A stretch of 13,246 nucleotides of DNA, taken from assembly GCA_002389785.1 (NCBI GenBank), contig DGQS01000084.1, forward strand, positions 1 through 13,246, given 5' to 3'. The stretch is from Bacteroidetes bacterium UBA4408 (GTDB lineage: Bacteria; Bacteroidota; Bacteroidia; UBA4408). Below the pieces are notes generated by a model that had not been told where the DNA came from, did not search any database, and was given only the letters and a program-made list of their open reading frames with translations. This document shows, piece by piece, positions 1-7,404 of the stretch. Both the position numbers and the translations under genes were made by a program. Positions within the stretch are counted from its first letter, which is position 1; every line of letters begins with the position of its first letter.

Positions 1-632
1 GTATTTTGGCTGTTAAACGGACACCAAGAGTTTGTTCCAAGAGCAACTTTATTGTTAATGGTAAAGTAATGTGGCAATGATTGAGTCAGTCGAAATACTG
101 CGTCAATATCGGGATTTTCATCCGCAAGACCTTGTTGAATGGGGCAATAAACTTCCTTTTGAGGGGCATCCTTGAGTGATGGTATTTCCTTTTGTAAATG
201 CTCTAATGGATATCCTCTTGGCCAAATATAACCTGAAGAAAAATAGCGGTACACATTAACCCAATCTTGGTTTTCAAGGAAAGCTGTTTGGTGCATCGCT
301 TCGCGATTTTCCCAAAATTTCTCTTTTGGAAAATTGTCGTCATCTGTTTCAACAATCAATTCTGTTCCTTTTTGAATAGCTATTAAATATCCAATGTTTT
401 TACGGGAATAGTGTCGTTCGGGTACGAGTTGGGCAAATTCAAAATCGAGTTTTTTTTGAGCTTCCAATCCATAAAAATCGCATCCATTAATTTCAAAATC
501 AATGGGAGATGGTTTGTCGCCAATTACAATAAAGTTTGTGTTGTTTTTTTTGCATTCCCGAGCGAATGTTTGCAACACTTGATTGTTGTCTTTTGCTATA
601 GAAGTTATAATGATACTGCAATTGGGATTCAT
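1..632 (-). CDS. STELLO-family (DUF288) glycosyltransferase, 3' end outside window
   Basis: This frame reads from an ATG at 632 to the left edge without a stop, giving 210 complete codons; the C-terminus is missing. I recognise the STELLO / DUF288 family by several conserved blocks. These are YSRKNIGYLIAIQKG at residues 75-89 followed directly by ETDDDN (95-100), a DxD-like metal and nucleotide-sugar site; IWPRGYPLE (136-144); CPIQQGLADENPDIDAVFRLT (163-183 region); and WCPFNSQN (203-210). The N-terminus (CSIIITSIAK) is a Rossmann-like first strand with no signal peptide, so the protein should be cytoplasmic. Plant STELLO proteins act in the Golgi and affect cellulose synthase complexes; bacterial members are largely uncharacterised, so donor and acceptor are unknown. 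The start lies 3 bases after the stop of the upstream GT2 gene, which implies co-transcription and places it last of the minus-strand genes seen here. Family call is confident; substrate is not assignable. Confidence 0.86.
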   Translation of the reverse strand, partial: MNPNCSIIITSIAKDNNQVLQTFARECKKNNTNFIVIGDKPSPIDFEINGCDFYGLEAQKKLDFEFAQLVPERHYSRKNIGYLIAIQKGTELIVETDDDNFPKEKFWENREAMHQTAFLENQDWVNVYRYFSSGYIWPRGYPLEHLQKEIPSLKDAPQKEVYCPIQQGLADENPDIDAVFRLTQSLPHYFTINNKVALGTNSWCPFNSQN

Positions 633-635
633 AGG

Positions 636-1370
636 TTATAAATAAACCGGCTTAGAAAATAATCGTTGTATAAAATAATGTTTAAGTACAGAAATAGAGT
701 TCGATATGGCTCTTTTAGATACACTGGGAGAAGGTGCCTGATAGTGAATGGGTATTTCGGCAAAACGCTTTTTGCGCAGTAAATACCTTACTTCGGTTTG
801 GTAAAAATGGGCTTTTGAGAGCAATTGATAGTTCAGCAAATCGGCTACTACGGAGGCATGAAAGCCTTGAAATCCGGAAGTCATATCGTACATATGGGTA
901 CCTAAAAGCACATTGGATAAAATTGTTCCAACTTTCGAAAGTGTTCGCCGCATAAAAGGAGAATCTCCCATTGAACCGCCGTTAATAAATCGACTGCCAA
1001 AAGCACATTCATTTCCTTCGTTGAGCACCCGCAAAAACATCGGGATTGATTTTGGATCGTGGCTCATGCCTGCATCCATTTCAATAATAAATTCATGGTT
1101 GTTTTTATAGGCTTCGCGATATCCACGAATGTAGGCATCGACAACATTTTTATTTTCGGGAGCCCACACGGTTACAAATCGATTGTCTTTTTCAGAAAGA
1201 TCTCTGCAAAGCTGCAGTGTCGCATCTTTTGATGCATTGTCGACAACAAAATAAGCCTTCCCCGATTGCAGTCGGTTAAGTACTTTGATCAACTCATTGA
1301 CAAATACTACAAAATCATTTTCCTCGTTGGCCATCGGAATTACAAGGGCCCAATCGTTGTTAAAATACAT
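636..1370 (-). CDS. GT2 family glycosyltransferase, DPM-synthase-like (divergent)
   Basis: This 244-residue protein is a soluble GT-A fold transferase of the polyprenyl-phosphate sugar synthase type. It would transfer a sugar from a nucleotide donor, probably to polyprenyl phosphate at the inner face of the membrane. Visible motifs are VDNASKDAT (43-51), the acidic donor site EMDAGMSHDP (97-106), FGSRF (124-128), DMTSGFQGF (162-170, the family's D-x-TSGF block) and a late EIPIHY (205-210). The metal-site motif reads D-A-G rather than the usual D-A-D or D-x-D, although the following HDP is as expected. No transmembrane hairpin follows the catalytic domain, unlike longer relatives with a C-terminal membrane part. 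The ATG at 1370 abuts the stop of the upstream GT-C gene with no spacing, suggesting translational coupling. It is clearly diverged from the second GT2 enzyme at 4645-5361, so the two probably differ in sugar or acceptor. Confidence 0.87.
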   Translation of the reverse strand: MYFNNDWALVIPMANEENDFVVFVNELIKVLNRLQSGKAYFVVDNASKDATLQLCRDLSEKDNRFVTVWAPENKNVVDAYIRGYREAYKNNHEFIIEMDAGMSHDPKSIPMFLRVLNEGNECAFGSRFINGGSMGDSPFMRRTLSKVGTILSNVLLGTHMYDMTSGFQGFHASVVADLLNYQLLSKAHFYQTEVRYLLRKKRFAEIPIHYQAPSPSVSKRAISNSISVLKHYFIQRLFSKPVYL

Positions 1371-3443
1371 TTAGTTGGAAATAGTTTTGTAAATATACGG
1401 TTCAATAATGGTGATTGGCAAACCGGGTTTTTTTGCATATAATTTTAGTTGGTTAATGCCTGCATTGGTATCGTTTAGCAAGGTAATTGATTTGGTAAAT
1501 TTTGAATCCATGGGATATTCAGCAAACTCGCTAATTGCAATGGAATCCATACTAAGAACTTGGTTGTTTTTTAATTTTTGGATTTCAAGAACGAAGGGCA
1601 AGCTTCCTCTTTTAATACCAAAATTAATTTGATTCACGAAATTGGATGAATCAATTTTAACCGTCAGGGTATCCTTCGTATATAGTAGTATTCCGCCATT
1701 ATAACTCGGGCGGCAATTTACTATTGATAAGGAGTCGATTGGTTTAAACACACCTTTAGCTTCCATTGGTTTTAGTTTGCGATACAGGCACCATTGCGGG
1801 AAAGCGTATTCAGTAACATCGTAAAAAAGTCGCACCGGAGCATATCCATTTTGCGACATAAGTGCAGCATAGGGCACCGAATTGTGGCTGATAGCCCATT
1901 GTGGATGATGTGATTTAAACAACTGTTCGGGATCTATTTGAAAGCTTGCTGCGAATTTGGAGTTTAGGCCCGACATATCGATAACATAGCCTTTAACATG
2001 TCGCACCGGAAGACCATGGTTTGACATGATGCTATCGTTTTTTCCAACCATAGTACCAACGTATTTTCCAATTTCAAGCCTTTCGCGTTCTACTCTTTCG
2101 AGGTAAGTCTCCATCCAATATTTCCCACCCAATAAGTCTACGCCAGTCCAACTTAAAAAAAAACAAAGCGAAATTAAAGCCGTTGATATACGAACTGGTG
2201 AATATGGAATAAATTGAATAAAGAAATTAGCGCTTACTACTAATTGAGTAAGTAATAATAAATCAGGTAGCACATAATACCAGGTCATTTGTTCGCCTGG
2301 ATTATAAAAATAAAAAAGCACCATTACGGCAATAAAAGACATACCAAAAACAAGAGGCTTAAATGAAACCTTTTTATGCTTAAGCAACGCGAAAGTAAGA
2401 TGGGCTAAAAACAAAGCGCCAAATATCCTAAAAACCAATTGAACTCTGCCCGCTTGCAAATAGTATTTTAAAAAAGGAAACCAATAATCAGATGGGTGAA
2501 AGTGTAAGAATATTTTTGAGTAGGCCGATTGAGGCAGCGGACTTCCAAACACCACTGTTGCAAATAGAACCCAAATAAGAATTGGTAAAACGGCAAAATA
2601 ACAAAACTCACGAATGGAATTATTTCTAAAGTTAATTGGCGAAAAGTTGCTTCTATTGGTAATAATGAAAGTTAATCCAATAACAAAAACGACTGGCACT
2701 GCATCGAGTTTGGATATAACGGAAATCGCTAAAAGCAACCACATCCATCTTGATTTGTTTTGTAGGAAAAGCAAAATAGCAAGCAAAACTATCGAAACAT
2801 GAAAAGGAGATTCCATGCCTGATTTTGCTACATTTAAAAACATTTTGCTGCTAAAAATAATTGCAAACCAAAGTACCAGCACCAGTGCATTTTCTTTGAC
2901 TAATTCACGAAGTATTTTAAGGAGTAAAAAGCTTACAGCAACTACACCCAAAAAGCTGGTAAAATGGATGCTTTGCTCGGGAGTTAATACATGTAACCAA
3001 CACCACAAACCAGTGAATATTCCAAATGTAAAACTGCTAATGCCAAAAACCGGGGGGTCACTTTTATTATAGTGATAAAAAAAACCTTCCCAAAAATTGT
3101 CAAGATAGCGCAGTGTAAACGCTGAATCATCAAACATATAAGGCGAATAGTTTTCAAAAACGATAGAGGCAAATAAAAGTGAAAGTCCAAAATAGACGAG
3201 CTGATAATTGGGCCTAATAAATTTTGGGAAAAAAGAAATTTGATCTCCATTTGTTAAATAATTCCAACTCCCCGATAGCACAGTAATTGCAACAATTGAG
3301 CATAGCGCTAAAATAAATGCTGTAATGTTGTTGTCGCTTATTAGATCCTGATTGATGTAAATCCAAAAGGATGCACCCGCTGAGGCAAGCAATATAATTA
3401 TGGAAAAAATATGATAGTGCTTTTTTGAGCGTTCGAATTTCAC
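1371..3443 (-). CDS. GT-C-like multi-pass membrane glycosyltransferase with C-terminal periplasmic domains
   Basis: This 690-residue protein has about ten or more hydrophobic segments between residues 11 and 435, then a soluble C-terminal part. The first large loop contains FDDSAFTLRYLDNFWEG (104-120), matching the DDxxxxxRY signature of GT-C enzymes that use polyprenyl-phosphate sugars. Later blocks also fit that superfamily: SGMESPF (208-214), SKLDAVP (244-250), GSPLPQSAYSK (300-310) and MTWYYVLP (386-393). After the last membrane segment, GYVIDMSGLNSKF (485-497) resembles the V-x-D-x-x-GL motif of actinobacterial relatives such as the arabinosyltransferase AftB, as I recall that family. 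Residues about 575-690 form a beta-rich tail that may be a jelly-roll domain. The start is GTG: the in-frame stop upstream lies at 3468-3470 and no ATG occurs between. It begins 17 bases after the preceding lipoprotein gene ends. It is expected to add a sugar on the periplasmic face; donor and acceptor are unknown. Confidence 0.8.
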   Translation of the reverse strand: MKFERSKKHYHIFSIIILLASAGASFWIYINQDLISDNNITAFILALCSIVAITVLSGSWNYLTNGDQISFFPKFIRPNYQLVYFGLSLLFASIVFENYSPYMFDDSAFTLRYLDNFWEGFFYHYNKSDPPVFGISSFTFGIFTGLWCWLHVLTPEQSIHFTSFLGVVAVSFLLLKILRELVKENALVLVLWFAIIFSSKMFLNVAKSGMESPFHVSIVLLAILLFLQNKSRWMWLLLAISVISKLDAVPVVFVIGLTFIITNRSNFSPINFRNNSIREFCYFAVLPILIWVLFATVVFGSPLPQSAYSKIFLHFHPSDYWFPFLKYYLQAGRVQLVFRIFGALFLAHLTFALLKHKKVSFKPLVFGMSFIAVMVLFYFYNPGEQMTWYYVLPDLLLLTQLVVSANFFIQFIPYSPVRISTALISLCFFLSWTGVDLLGGKYWMETYLERVERERLEIGKYVGTMVGKNDSIMSNHGLPVRHVKGYVIDMSGLNSKFAASFQIDPEQLFKSHHPQWAISHNSVPYAALMSQNGYAPVRLFYDVTEYAFPQWCLYRKLKPMEAKGVFKPIDSLSIVNCRPSYNGGILLYTKDTLTVKIDSSNFVNQINFGIKRGSLPFVLEIQKLKNNQVLSMDSIAISEFAEYPMDSKFTKSITLLNDTNAGINQLKLYAKKPGLPITIIEPYIYKTISN

Positions 3444-3460
3444 AGTAGAATGGGTGTAAT

Positions 3461-3985
3461 TTATTCGCTAAAAATAACTTCAACGTCATCACCATAAACA
3501 GGAATGGTGCCTTTATTCCACATAAAAACCTTCACCATGTTTTCAGGATTTGCAGCGTCTTTTGGTATTTCTGTCTCAATAACAGTTTTTGTCCAGGTAC
3601 TTTCTGATTTTATGAAATCTACAAATGGACGGGCAATCCATAATTTATTTTCTCCATTTGCATTCATAATTTGAACACAAAAAGCCCCGTTGCTATTTTT
3701 TTCCATTGTGTAGCACCATATGGAAGCCCTTATTTTTTTGATAGGTTTATCACTAATTTCCTTCAATTTTCTAGTAAGCCCCGGGCTATAATCTAATTGT
3801 GCATTGGTTAGCATGGAATAATTTCCGGAATGACCTTTTATGTCGCTGGAAAGCGCAGGCATTCCAAACCACCCTGCAATTGATTCAAAATCCTGAAAGT
3901 AATGTAAGTTGTCTGCTTTATGTCGTCTAGTACAGTGAGTTAAAACTGATAAAATTAAAATCGTTAAGCTGAGTTTTTTTAGCAT
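3461..3985 (-). CDS. small lipoprotein with carbohydrate-binding-like jelly-roll domain (copy A)
   Basis: This 174-residue protein starts with a short signal peptide (MLKKLSLTILILSVLTHC) ending in a probable lipidated cysteine, C18. The residue before the cysteine is His, unusual for a lipobox (normally Gly, Ala or Ser), so lipidation is likely but not certain. The mature part (about residues 25-174) is a single beta-sandwich-like domain. It has FQDFESIAGWFG near the start, GHSGNYSMLTN, IRASIWCYT, a W in KLWIARPF, and an end of the form VYGDDVEVIF, a strand order typical of CBM4/9-like or related carbohydrate-binding modules. It is a tandem paralogue of the next gene upstream (4004-4558), sharing W, SG-x-YS, AS-x-WCY and the terminal VY-x-DD block. 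No export tag of acidic residues follows the cysteine, so it may face the periplasm. Role inferred: holding or presenting glycan for the neighbouring GT-C enzymes. Confidence 0.78.
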   Translation of the reverse strand: MLKKLSLTILILSVLTHCTRRHKADNLHYFQDFESIAGWFGMPALSSDIKGHSGNYSMLTNAQLDYSPGLTRKLKEISDKPIKKIRASIWCYTMEKNSNGAFCVQIMNANGENKLWIARPFVDFIKSESTWTKTVIETEIPKDAANPENMVKVFMWNKGTIPVYGDDVEVIFSE

Positions 3986-4003
3986 GATTTACCTGTATGT
4001 GAA

Positions 4004-4558
4004 TTAATAAGATCCTCTAATTACCTCAAATGAAAAGTCATCTACATAAACTTTTCCTTTGCCGGTGTTCCAAAAAAATACCCCAATTTGATTATTAGGA
4101 GAAAATTTTTCTTTTGTAAAACTGGTTGTTAAATCGATACGGGTCCAAATAAACGGTTTAACCCCTGCATCTTTAAGTGATTTTACTACCCAAAGTTGTA
4201 CTTCGTTTGCCTCGTTCTTGAGTTCAAAACAAAGGCTTCCCTCATTGGAAATATCAGTACTATAACACCAAACAGAAGCCTTTACTCGTTTCGGTTTATT
4301 TGCTTCAATTTCATAAAATTTTAATCTAAGGGTTGGACTAAATCTTTGTATTTCGTTGGTTAAAGCGCTGTAAGCTCCCGAATGAGCAATAATTTCAGCG
4401 GTAATAGTTGGAGGTACATCAAACCAACCCTTCAGTTCTTCAAAACTTTGATGGTAGTTGTAATTATCGAATTTGGGTTTTTGGGTGCAAGAAAAAAACA
4501 ATAAACTCAAAATTATACCAAAGCCTATGTTCGATTTTTTGCTTAGCAAATTTATCAT
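4004..4558 (-). CDS. small lipoprotein with carbohydrate-binding-like jelly-roll domain (copy B)
   Basis: The frame is open from 4612, but I place the start at the ATG at 4556-4558. It gives a standard lipoprotein signal (MINLLSKKSNIGFGIILSLL followed by FFSC, lipidated C24), whereas the upstream ATG would add 18 hydrophobic residues before the positively charged stretch. A TATTTTTG promoter-like box also lies inside that extension. The 184-residue product is a paralogue of copy A: HQSFEELKGWFD, AHSGAYSALTN, RFSPTLRLKF, VKASVWCYS, QLWVVKS, WTRIDL and an ending KVYVDDFSFEVI. The fold is probably a beta-sandwich carbohydrate-binding module. The gene ends 18 bases before copy A begins, so both should be co-translated. 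The pair may have arisen by duplication and diverged strongly. A binding role is inferred from the fold; no catalytic motif is visible. Confidence 0.78.
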   Translation of the reverse strand: MINLLSKKSNIGFGIILSLLFFSCTQKPKFDNYNYHQSFEELKGWFDVPPTITAEIIAHSGAYSALTNEIQRFSPTLRLKFYEIEANKPKRVKASVWCYSTDISNEGSLCFELKNEANEVQLWVVKSLKDAGVKPFIWTRIDLTTSFTKEKFSPNNQIGVFFWNTGKGKVYVDDFSFEVIRGSY

Positions 4559-4593
4559 GATTATTAGAATGTTTTGAAAAAACTTTATTGCCA

Positions 4594-4601
4594 CAAAAAT
4601 A
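4594..4601 (-). promoter_or_regulatory. possible -7 box (TATTTTTG) upstream of lipoprotein copy B
   Basis: On the minus strand this reads TATTTTTG, matching the Bacteroidota -7 consensus TAnnTTTG. It would place transcription start near 4587, about 29 bases before the ATG at 4558. No good TTG element is seen at the expected distance upstream, and such boxes occur by chance in AT-rich DNA. It lies in the 86-base gap between copy B and the upstream GT2 gene, which otherwise shows nothing. Confidence 0.3.
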
Positions 4602-4644
4602 AAATATATCAATCCGTTATTGCTAGGTGTTTGTATCAGGTTAC

Positions 4645-5361
4645 TTAGTTGGCTTTAAACAAACCATATTTTAGTATACAGTATATCGCTCTAAATCCGT
4701 CTTTCCATCCTATTTTTTTTCCCTCTTCATAGGTTCGTCCATAGTACGAAATACCAACTTCATAGATACGAATATTGGGAATTCGTGAAATTTTTGCCGT
4801 TACCTCCGGCTCAAAACCAAATCGCTTCTCATTCAACTGGACATTCTTAATAAGTTTTGCATCAAACAGCTTATAACAGGTTTCCATATCGGTTAGATTC
4901 AAATTGGTGAACATGTTTGAAAGCGCTGTCAAAAATTTATTTCCAATCGAATGCCAAAAAAACAATATTCGATGAGGTTTTCCGCCAATAAAACGACTTC
5001 CAAAAACAACGTCTGCTTTTGCTAATAATATGGGTTCAAATAAACTGGCGTATTCATCGGGGTTGTATTCTAAATCAGCGTCTTGTATGATGATGTAGTC
5101 TCCCACCGCAGCCCGAATACCGGAATGCAATGCGGCCCCTTTTCCTTGGTTTTTTTCATGTTTAATGTATTCAATAGACATGGTCGGGTTTTGGCTTTTG
5201 TAATGTAATACAGCCTCTTCTGTGTTGTCTTTTGAACAATCATTAACAATAATAATTTCTCTATTAATCTCTTGCGGAAGCTTCGCCGATTTAATTCGAT
5301 CGAGTATTAAGTGAATGGTTTTGCCTTCGTTATAGGCAGGGATAATAATGGACAAGAGCAT
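4645..5361 (-). CDS. GT2 family polyprenyl-phosphate glycosyltransferase (DPM1-like)
   Basis: This 238-residue enzyme is a textbook dolichyl-phosphate-mannose-synthase-like GT2 protein. It opens with LLSIIIPAYNEG (2-13), followed by VNDCSKDNT (39-47), EKNQGKGAAL (69-78), the donor and metal site QDADLEYNPDEY (93-104), FGSRF (120-124), TDMETCYKLF (157-166), RFGFEPEVTAKI (180-191) and YYGRTYEEGKKIGWKDG (206-222). No membrane segment is present, so it should work at the cytoplasmic face, loading polyprenyl phosphate with mannose, glucose or a similar sugar. This makes it the probable donor supplier for the GT-C proteins encoded on either side (5429-7234 upstream, 1371-3443 downstream). Length and motif set are normal for the family, and the ATG at 5361 directly precedes the first beta strand. 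The exact sugar cannot be read from the sequence. Confidence 0.92.
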   Translation of the reverse strand: MLLSIIIPAYNEGKTIHLILDRIKSAKLPQEINREIIIVNDCSKDNTEEAVLHYKSQNPTMSIEYIKHEKNQGKGAALHSGIRAAVGDYIIIQDADLEYNPDEYASLFEPILLAKADVVFGSRFIGGKPHRILFFWHSIGNKFLTALSNMFTNLNLTDMETCYKLFDAKLIKNVQLNEKRFGFEPEVTAKISRIPNIRIYEVGISYYGRTYEEGKKIGWKDGFRAIYCILKYGLFKAN

Positions 5362-5366
5362 GGGTA

Positions 5367-5374
5367 CAAACCTA
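5367..5374 (-). promoter_or_regulatory. possible -7 box (TAGGTTTG) just upstream of the GT2 gene
   Basis: The minus strand reads TAGGTTTG, a match to TAnnTTTG, in the 67-base gap between the GT-C gene and the GT2 gene. It ends only 5 bases before the ATG at 5361, so a transcript from it would be nearly leaderless. No clear -33 TTG is seen. It may be chance; read-through from the promoter near 7305 is an alternative. Confidence 0.25.
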
Positions 5375-5428
5375 GTAAAATTAATTAATTTGATTTAAAC
5401 ATAACCTCTGCTTTTGAATGTACTAGCA

Positions 5429-7234
5429 CTATTGTGGAAGAGTTTCTTTCACTATGCGGTATCTTAAATTGTCAATTAAACATTGGCCATCAAATGAACA
5501 TGCTAAGATGCGTATTTCAGATTGGGCGTTTATTTCGTATCTGTCAATACGTTGCACATTACTCATATATGCCCAACCATCGCTCAATGTGTCGAATTGA
5601 TTGTAAATTGTTCCTTCCCATTTGGTTAGCTTGTTGTTTCTCATTATGGCTATAACCAATGCTGCCATACTTGCCTTTTTATTGGCCTTTGCCATACATT
5701 CTGCAATTACATAATAGGAATCATTGCTTCCAATTTTGGTGATTGGAATAGTCAATCCTATTGAGAAATTGTTTTTTGCACCAATTTTATTAGAGTGCCT
5801 GCTTCTATAACCATTATCAACGATCCATTCATTCGGAAGGGCAAATTCAAATCCATCAATTCCCTCGTCCACTGTGGGTGCATCAATACCTAGTCGATGA
5901 ATTTTTTTTGTATTTATCGATTGCATATTGGTAGCAAAAAATAAATCCCAATAATCTTCTTTGGATACGTTTCCTATACTGTTCATCAAGCGGTTTGAAT
6001 ATTGAAAAGCCATTAATTGGTTTATAAAAATCAACGGAAATAATAGAATTAACCCTAAAAATCGAACAAGCTTTGTGCTTTTGCTATAAAAGTACATTAG
6101 TGCACAAATAACTAAGGGATAAATGTCAATGAACGGGCGATTTCCAAACCCACCTCCATATGTCCAACACCACCATGAAGCTGCAATGTATAAAAAAACA
6201 CCTAGGGTAATAAAAAGAATTGTTTTTTTAAACCAATCCCTTCCGGCAAACAATATAAATATAAGCGCCACCAAAATCAAGGGCGTGTAAACAAACAATC
6301 CTTTGCGATAACTAAACAGTATGTTGAATATTTCCGGATCTTCAAAATCAAATGTCTCACCAGGGTAAGCCATTATAAAAAAGTCACCTGTTTGCACAAA
6401 ATAAAAAATTCCCTGTATTGAAATCATGCACAAAAAGGCAATTATAAACAGCAATAGCCCAAATGGCTTTTGAATAATTATTTTTTTAATAAACTGAAAA
6501 AAAACCGTGAATGACTCAAAGAAAAAAGGTACAAAAAGTACAACAACAATATTAGGAGGCCTTATTATTGTGATTAATCCAAGCGAAAGTCCCAAAAACA
6601 AAAGCCATTTATTGCTTAAATCAGAAATTACGTTTGTAAGTACGTAAAAAAACAAACTAACAGCAAAAAAGGAATACAAGTGCGACATCGAAGGCTCTTG
6701 TATGGTAAAGTGATATAGGTTGGTTCCAAAAAAGAAAACGAGCGCTAAAAGGAAACTAAATTTGTCAGTGGCTCCAAAAAAGCGTCCTATTTGTATCAGT
6801 AAATAAATTGAAAGCAAAAAGTAAGCAATGCTTGCAATGCTTATCAACATTAAAAAGGTATCGGTATAACCATTCATAGGTGTCCCTACTAAAGCCGAAA
6901 CTACCATTCCTGTTACGAAAAAAGGGGTAAGGCATAGTGCTGTCCCACAATAATATTTATTCACCCATTGATTATTAATGTAGGGTGTTAAATAGGGTTT
7001 GTGGATATCCTTTAATTTATTTTTAGGATTTTCAAAACATGCATAGGTAAGGTCATGATAAATAAGTGTGGCAGGTAAATAAAAATAGTATCCTGTTCCA
7101 TCATTCGACACCGTTGCTGTTAACCCATTTGTTCGCACGTTTAAAAATCGTTGATGGGTAAGTATTCCAAATAATAGTACAAAAAGCAAATAATACTTTT
7201 TGGTCCAGCAAAACTTTACAATGTTTTGAATCAT
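5429..7234 (-). CDS. GT-C-like membrane glycosyltransferase with C-terminal carbohydrate-binding-like domain
   Basis: This 601-residue protein has roughly ten membrane-spanning segments between residues 14 and 405. The first loop carries TATVSNDGTGYYFYLPATLIY (39-59 region), with an N-D-G-x-GYY block in the position where GT-C enzymes place their catalytic acidic residue. Other conserved-looking blocks are QEPSMSHLYSFF (179-190), RPPN (225-228), YRKGLFVYTPL (309-319) and WWCWTYGGGFGNRPFIDIYPL (354-374 region). These fit a Bacteroidota family of PMT/ArnT-like membrane transferases. After the last helix comes a soluble domain (about 455-601). It resembles the two small lipoproteins encoded downstream: FEFALPNEW, RHSNKIGAKNNFS, a central W and a final CLIDNLRYRIV strand. 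The protein should act on the periplasmic side using a lipid-linked sugar. It is first in the minus-strand set, starting about 70 bases from a good promoter box. Donor and acceptor are unknown. Confidence 0.8.
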   Translation of the reverse strand: MIQNIVKFCWTKKYYLLFVLLFGILTHQRFLNVRTNGLTATVSNDGTGYYFYLPATLIYHDLTYACFENPKNKLKDIHKPYLTPYINNQWVNKYYCGTALCLTPFFVTGMVVSALVGTPMNGYTDTFLMLISIASIAYFLLSIYLLIQIGRFFGATDKFSFLLALVFFFGTNLYHFTIQEPSMSHLYSFFAVSLFFYVLTNVISDLSNKWLLFLGLSLGLITIIRPPNIVVVLFVPFFFESFTVFFQFIKKIIIQKPFGLLLFIIAFLCMISIQGIFYFVQTGDFFIMAYPGETFDFEDPEIFNILFSYRKGLFVYTPLILVALIFILFAGRDWFKKTILFITLGVFLYIAASWWCWTYGGGFGNRPFIDIYPLVICALMYFYSKSTKLVRFLGLILLFPLIFINQLMAFQYSNRLMNSIGNVSKEDYWDLFFATNMQSINTKKIHRLGIDAPTVDEGIDGFEFALPNEWIVDNGYRSRHSNKIGAKNNFSIGLTIPITKIGSNDSYYVIAECMAKANKKASMAALVIAIMRNNKLTKWEGTIYNQFDTLSDGWAYMSNVQRIDRYEINAQSEIRILACSFDGQCLIDNLRYRIVKETLPQ

Positions 7235-7304
7235 TTTTACTTCTTACTGAATACTTTCATTTGCTATTGTCTAGATTGCGATGATTCGTAATTCATTTTT
7301 TGTG

Positions 7305-7339
7305 CAAATGTAAAAAAAGCTGTGTCCCGATTAACAAAA
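7305..7339 (-). promoter_or_regulatory. promoter for the minus-strand gene set
   Basis: The minus strand has TACATTTG at 7312-7305, a perfect match to the Bacteroidota -7 consensus TAnnTTTG. A TTTTG lies at 7339-7335 as a candidate -33 element. The 22-base spacing is a little longer than the usual 19-21. Start would be near 7298, leaving about 64 bases of leader before the ATG at 7234. The leader shows no evident structure. Confidence 0.55.
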
Positions 7340-7340
7340 G

Positions 7341-7371
7341 TTTTTATCTCCTATTTTAATTTTTAGATTTG
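7341..7371 (+). promoter_or_regulatory. promoter for the plus-strand gene set
   Basis: TAGATTTG at 7364-7371 is a perfect match to the TAnnTTTG box. A TTTT run at 7341-7344 sits exactly 19 bases upstream, where TTTG or TTG would be expected, so the -33 element is weak. Start would be near 7377, leaving a leader of about 28 bases before the ATG at 7405. No Shine-Dalgarno site is seen, as is usual in this phylum. Confidence 0.5.
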
Positions 7372-7404
7372 CAAAAACATAGATAACCTAATATAATTGC
7401 ATTA

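Noticed and set aside
411..641. Plus-strand open frame opposite the STELLO gene
   Set aside because: It has no family resemblance and lies wholly opposite a gene with clear motifs on the minus strand.
2984..3495. Minus-strand open frames in other phases over the N-terminus of the 690-aa membrane protein
   Set aside because: They are out-of-frame readings of the hydrophobic coding region; the GT-C frame is continuous through 3443 and carries the family motifs, so no frameshift is needed.
4559..4612. Upstream ATG for lipoprotein copy B
   Set aside because: It would place a second hydrophobic stretch before the signal peptide and overlap a promoter-like box; the ATG at 4558 gives a normal lipoprotein signal.
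5362..5428. Intrinsic terminator between the 601-aa GT-C gene and the GT2 gene
   Set aside because: I saw no stem with a following T run on the minus strand; the AT-rich stretch TTAATTAATT is a short palindrome but lacks a GC stem.
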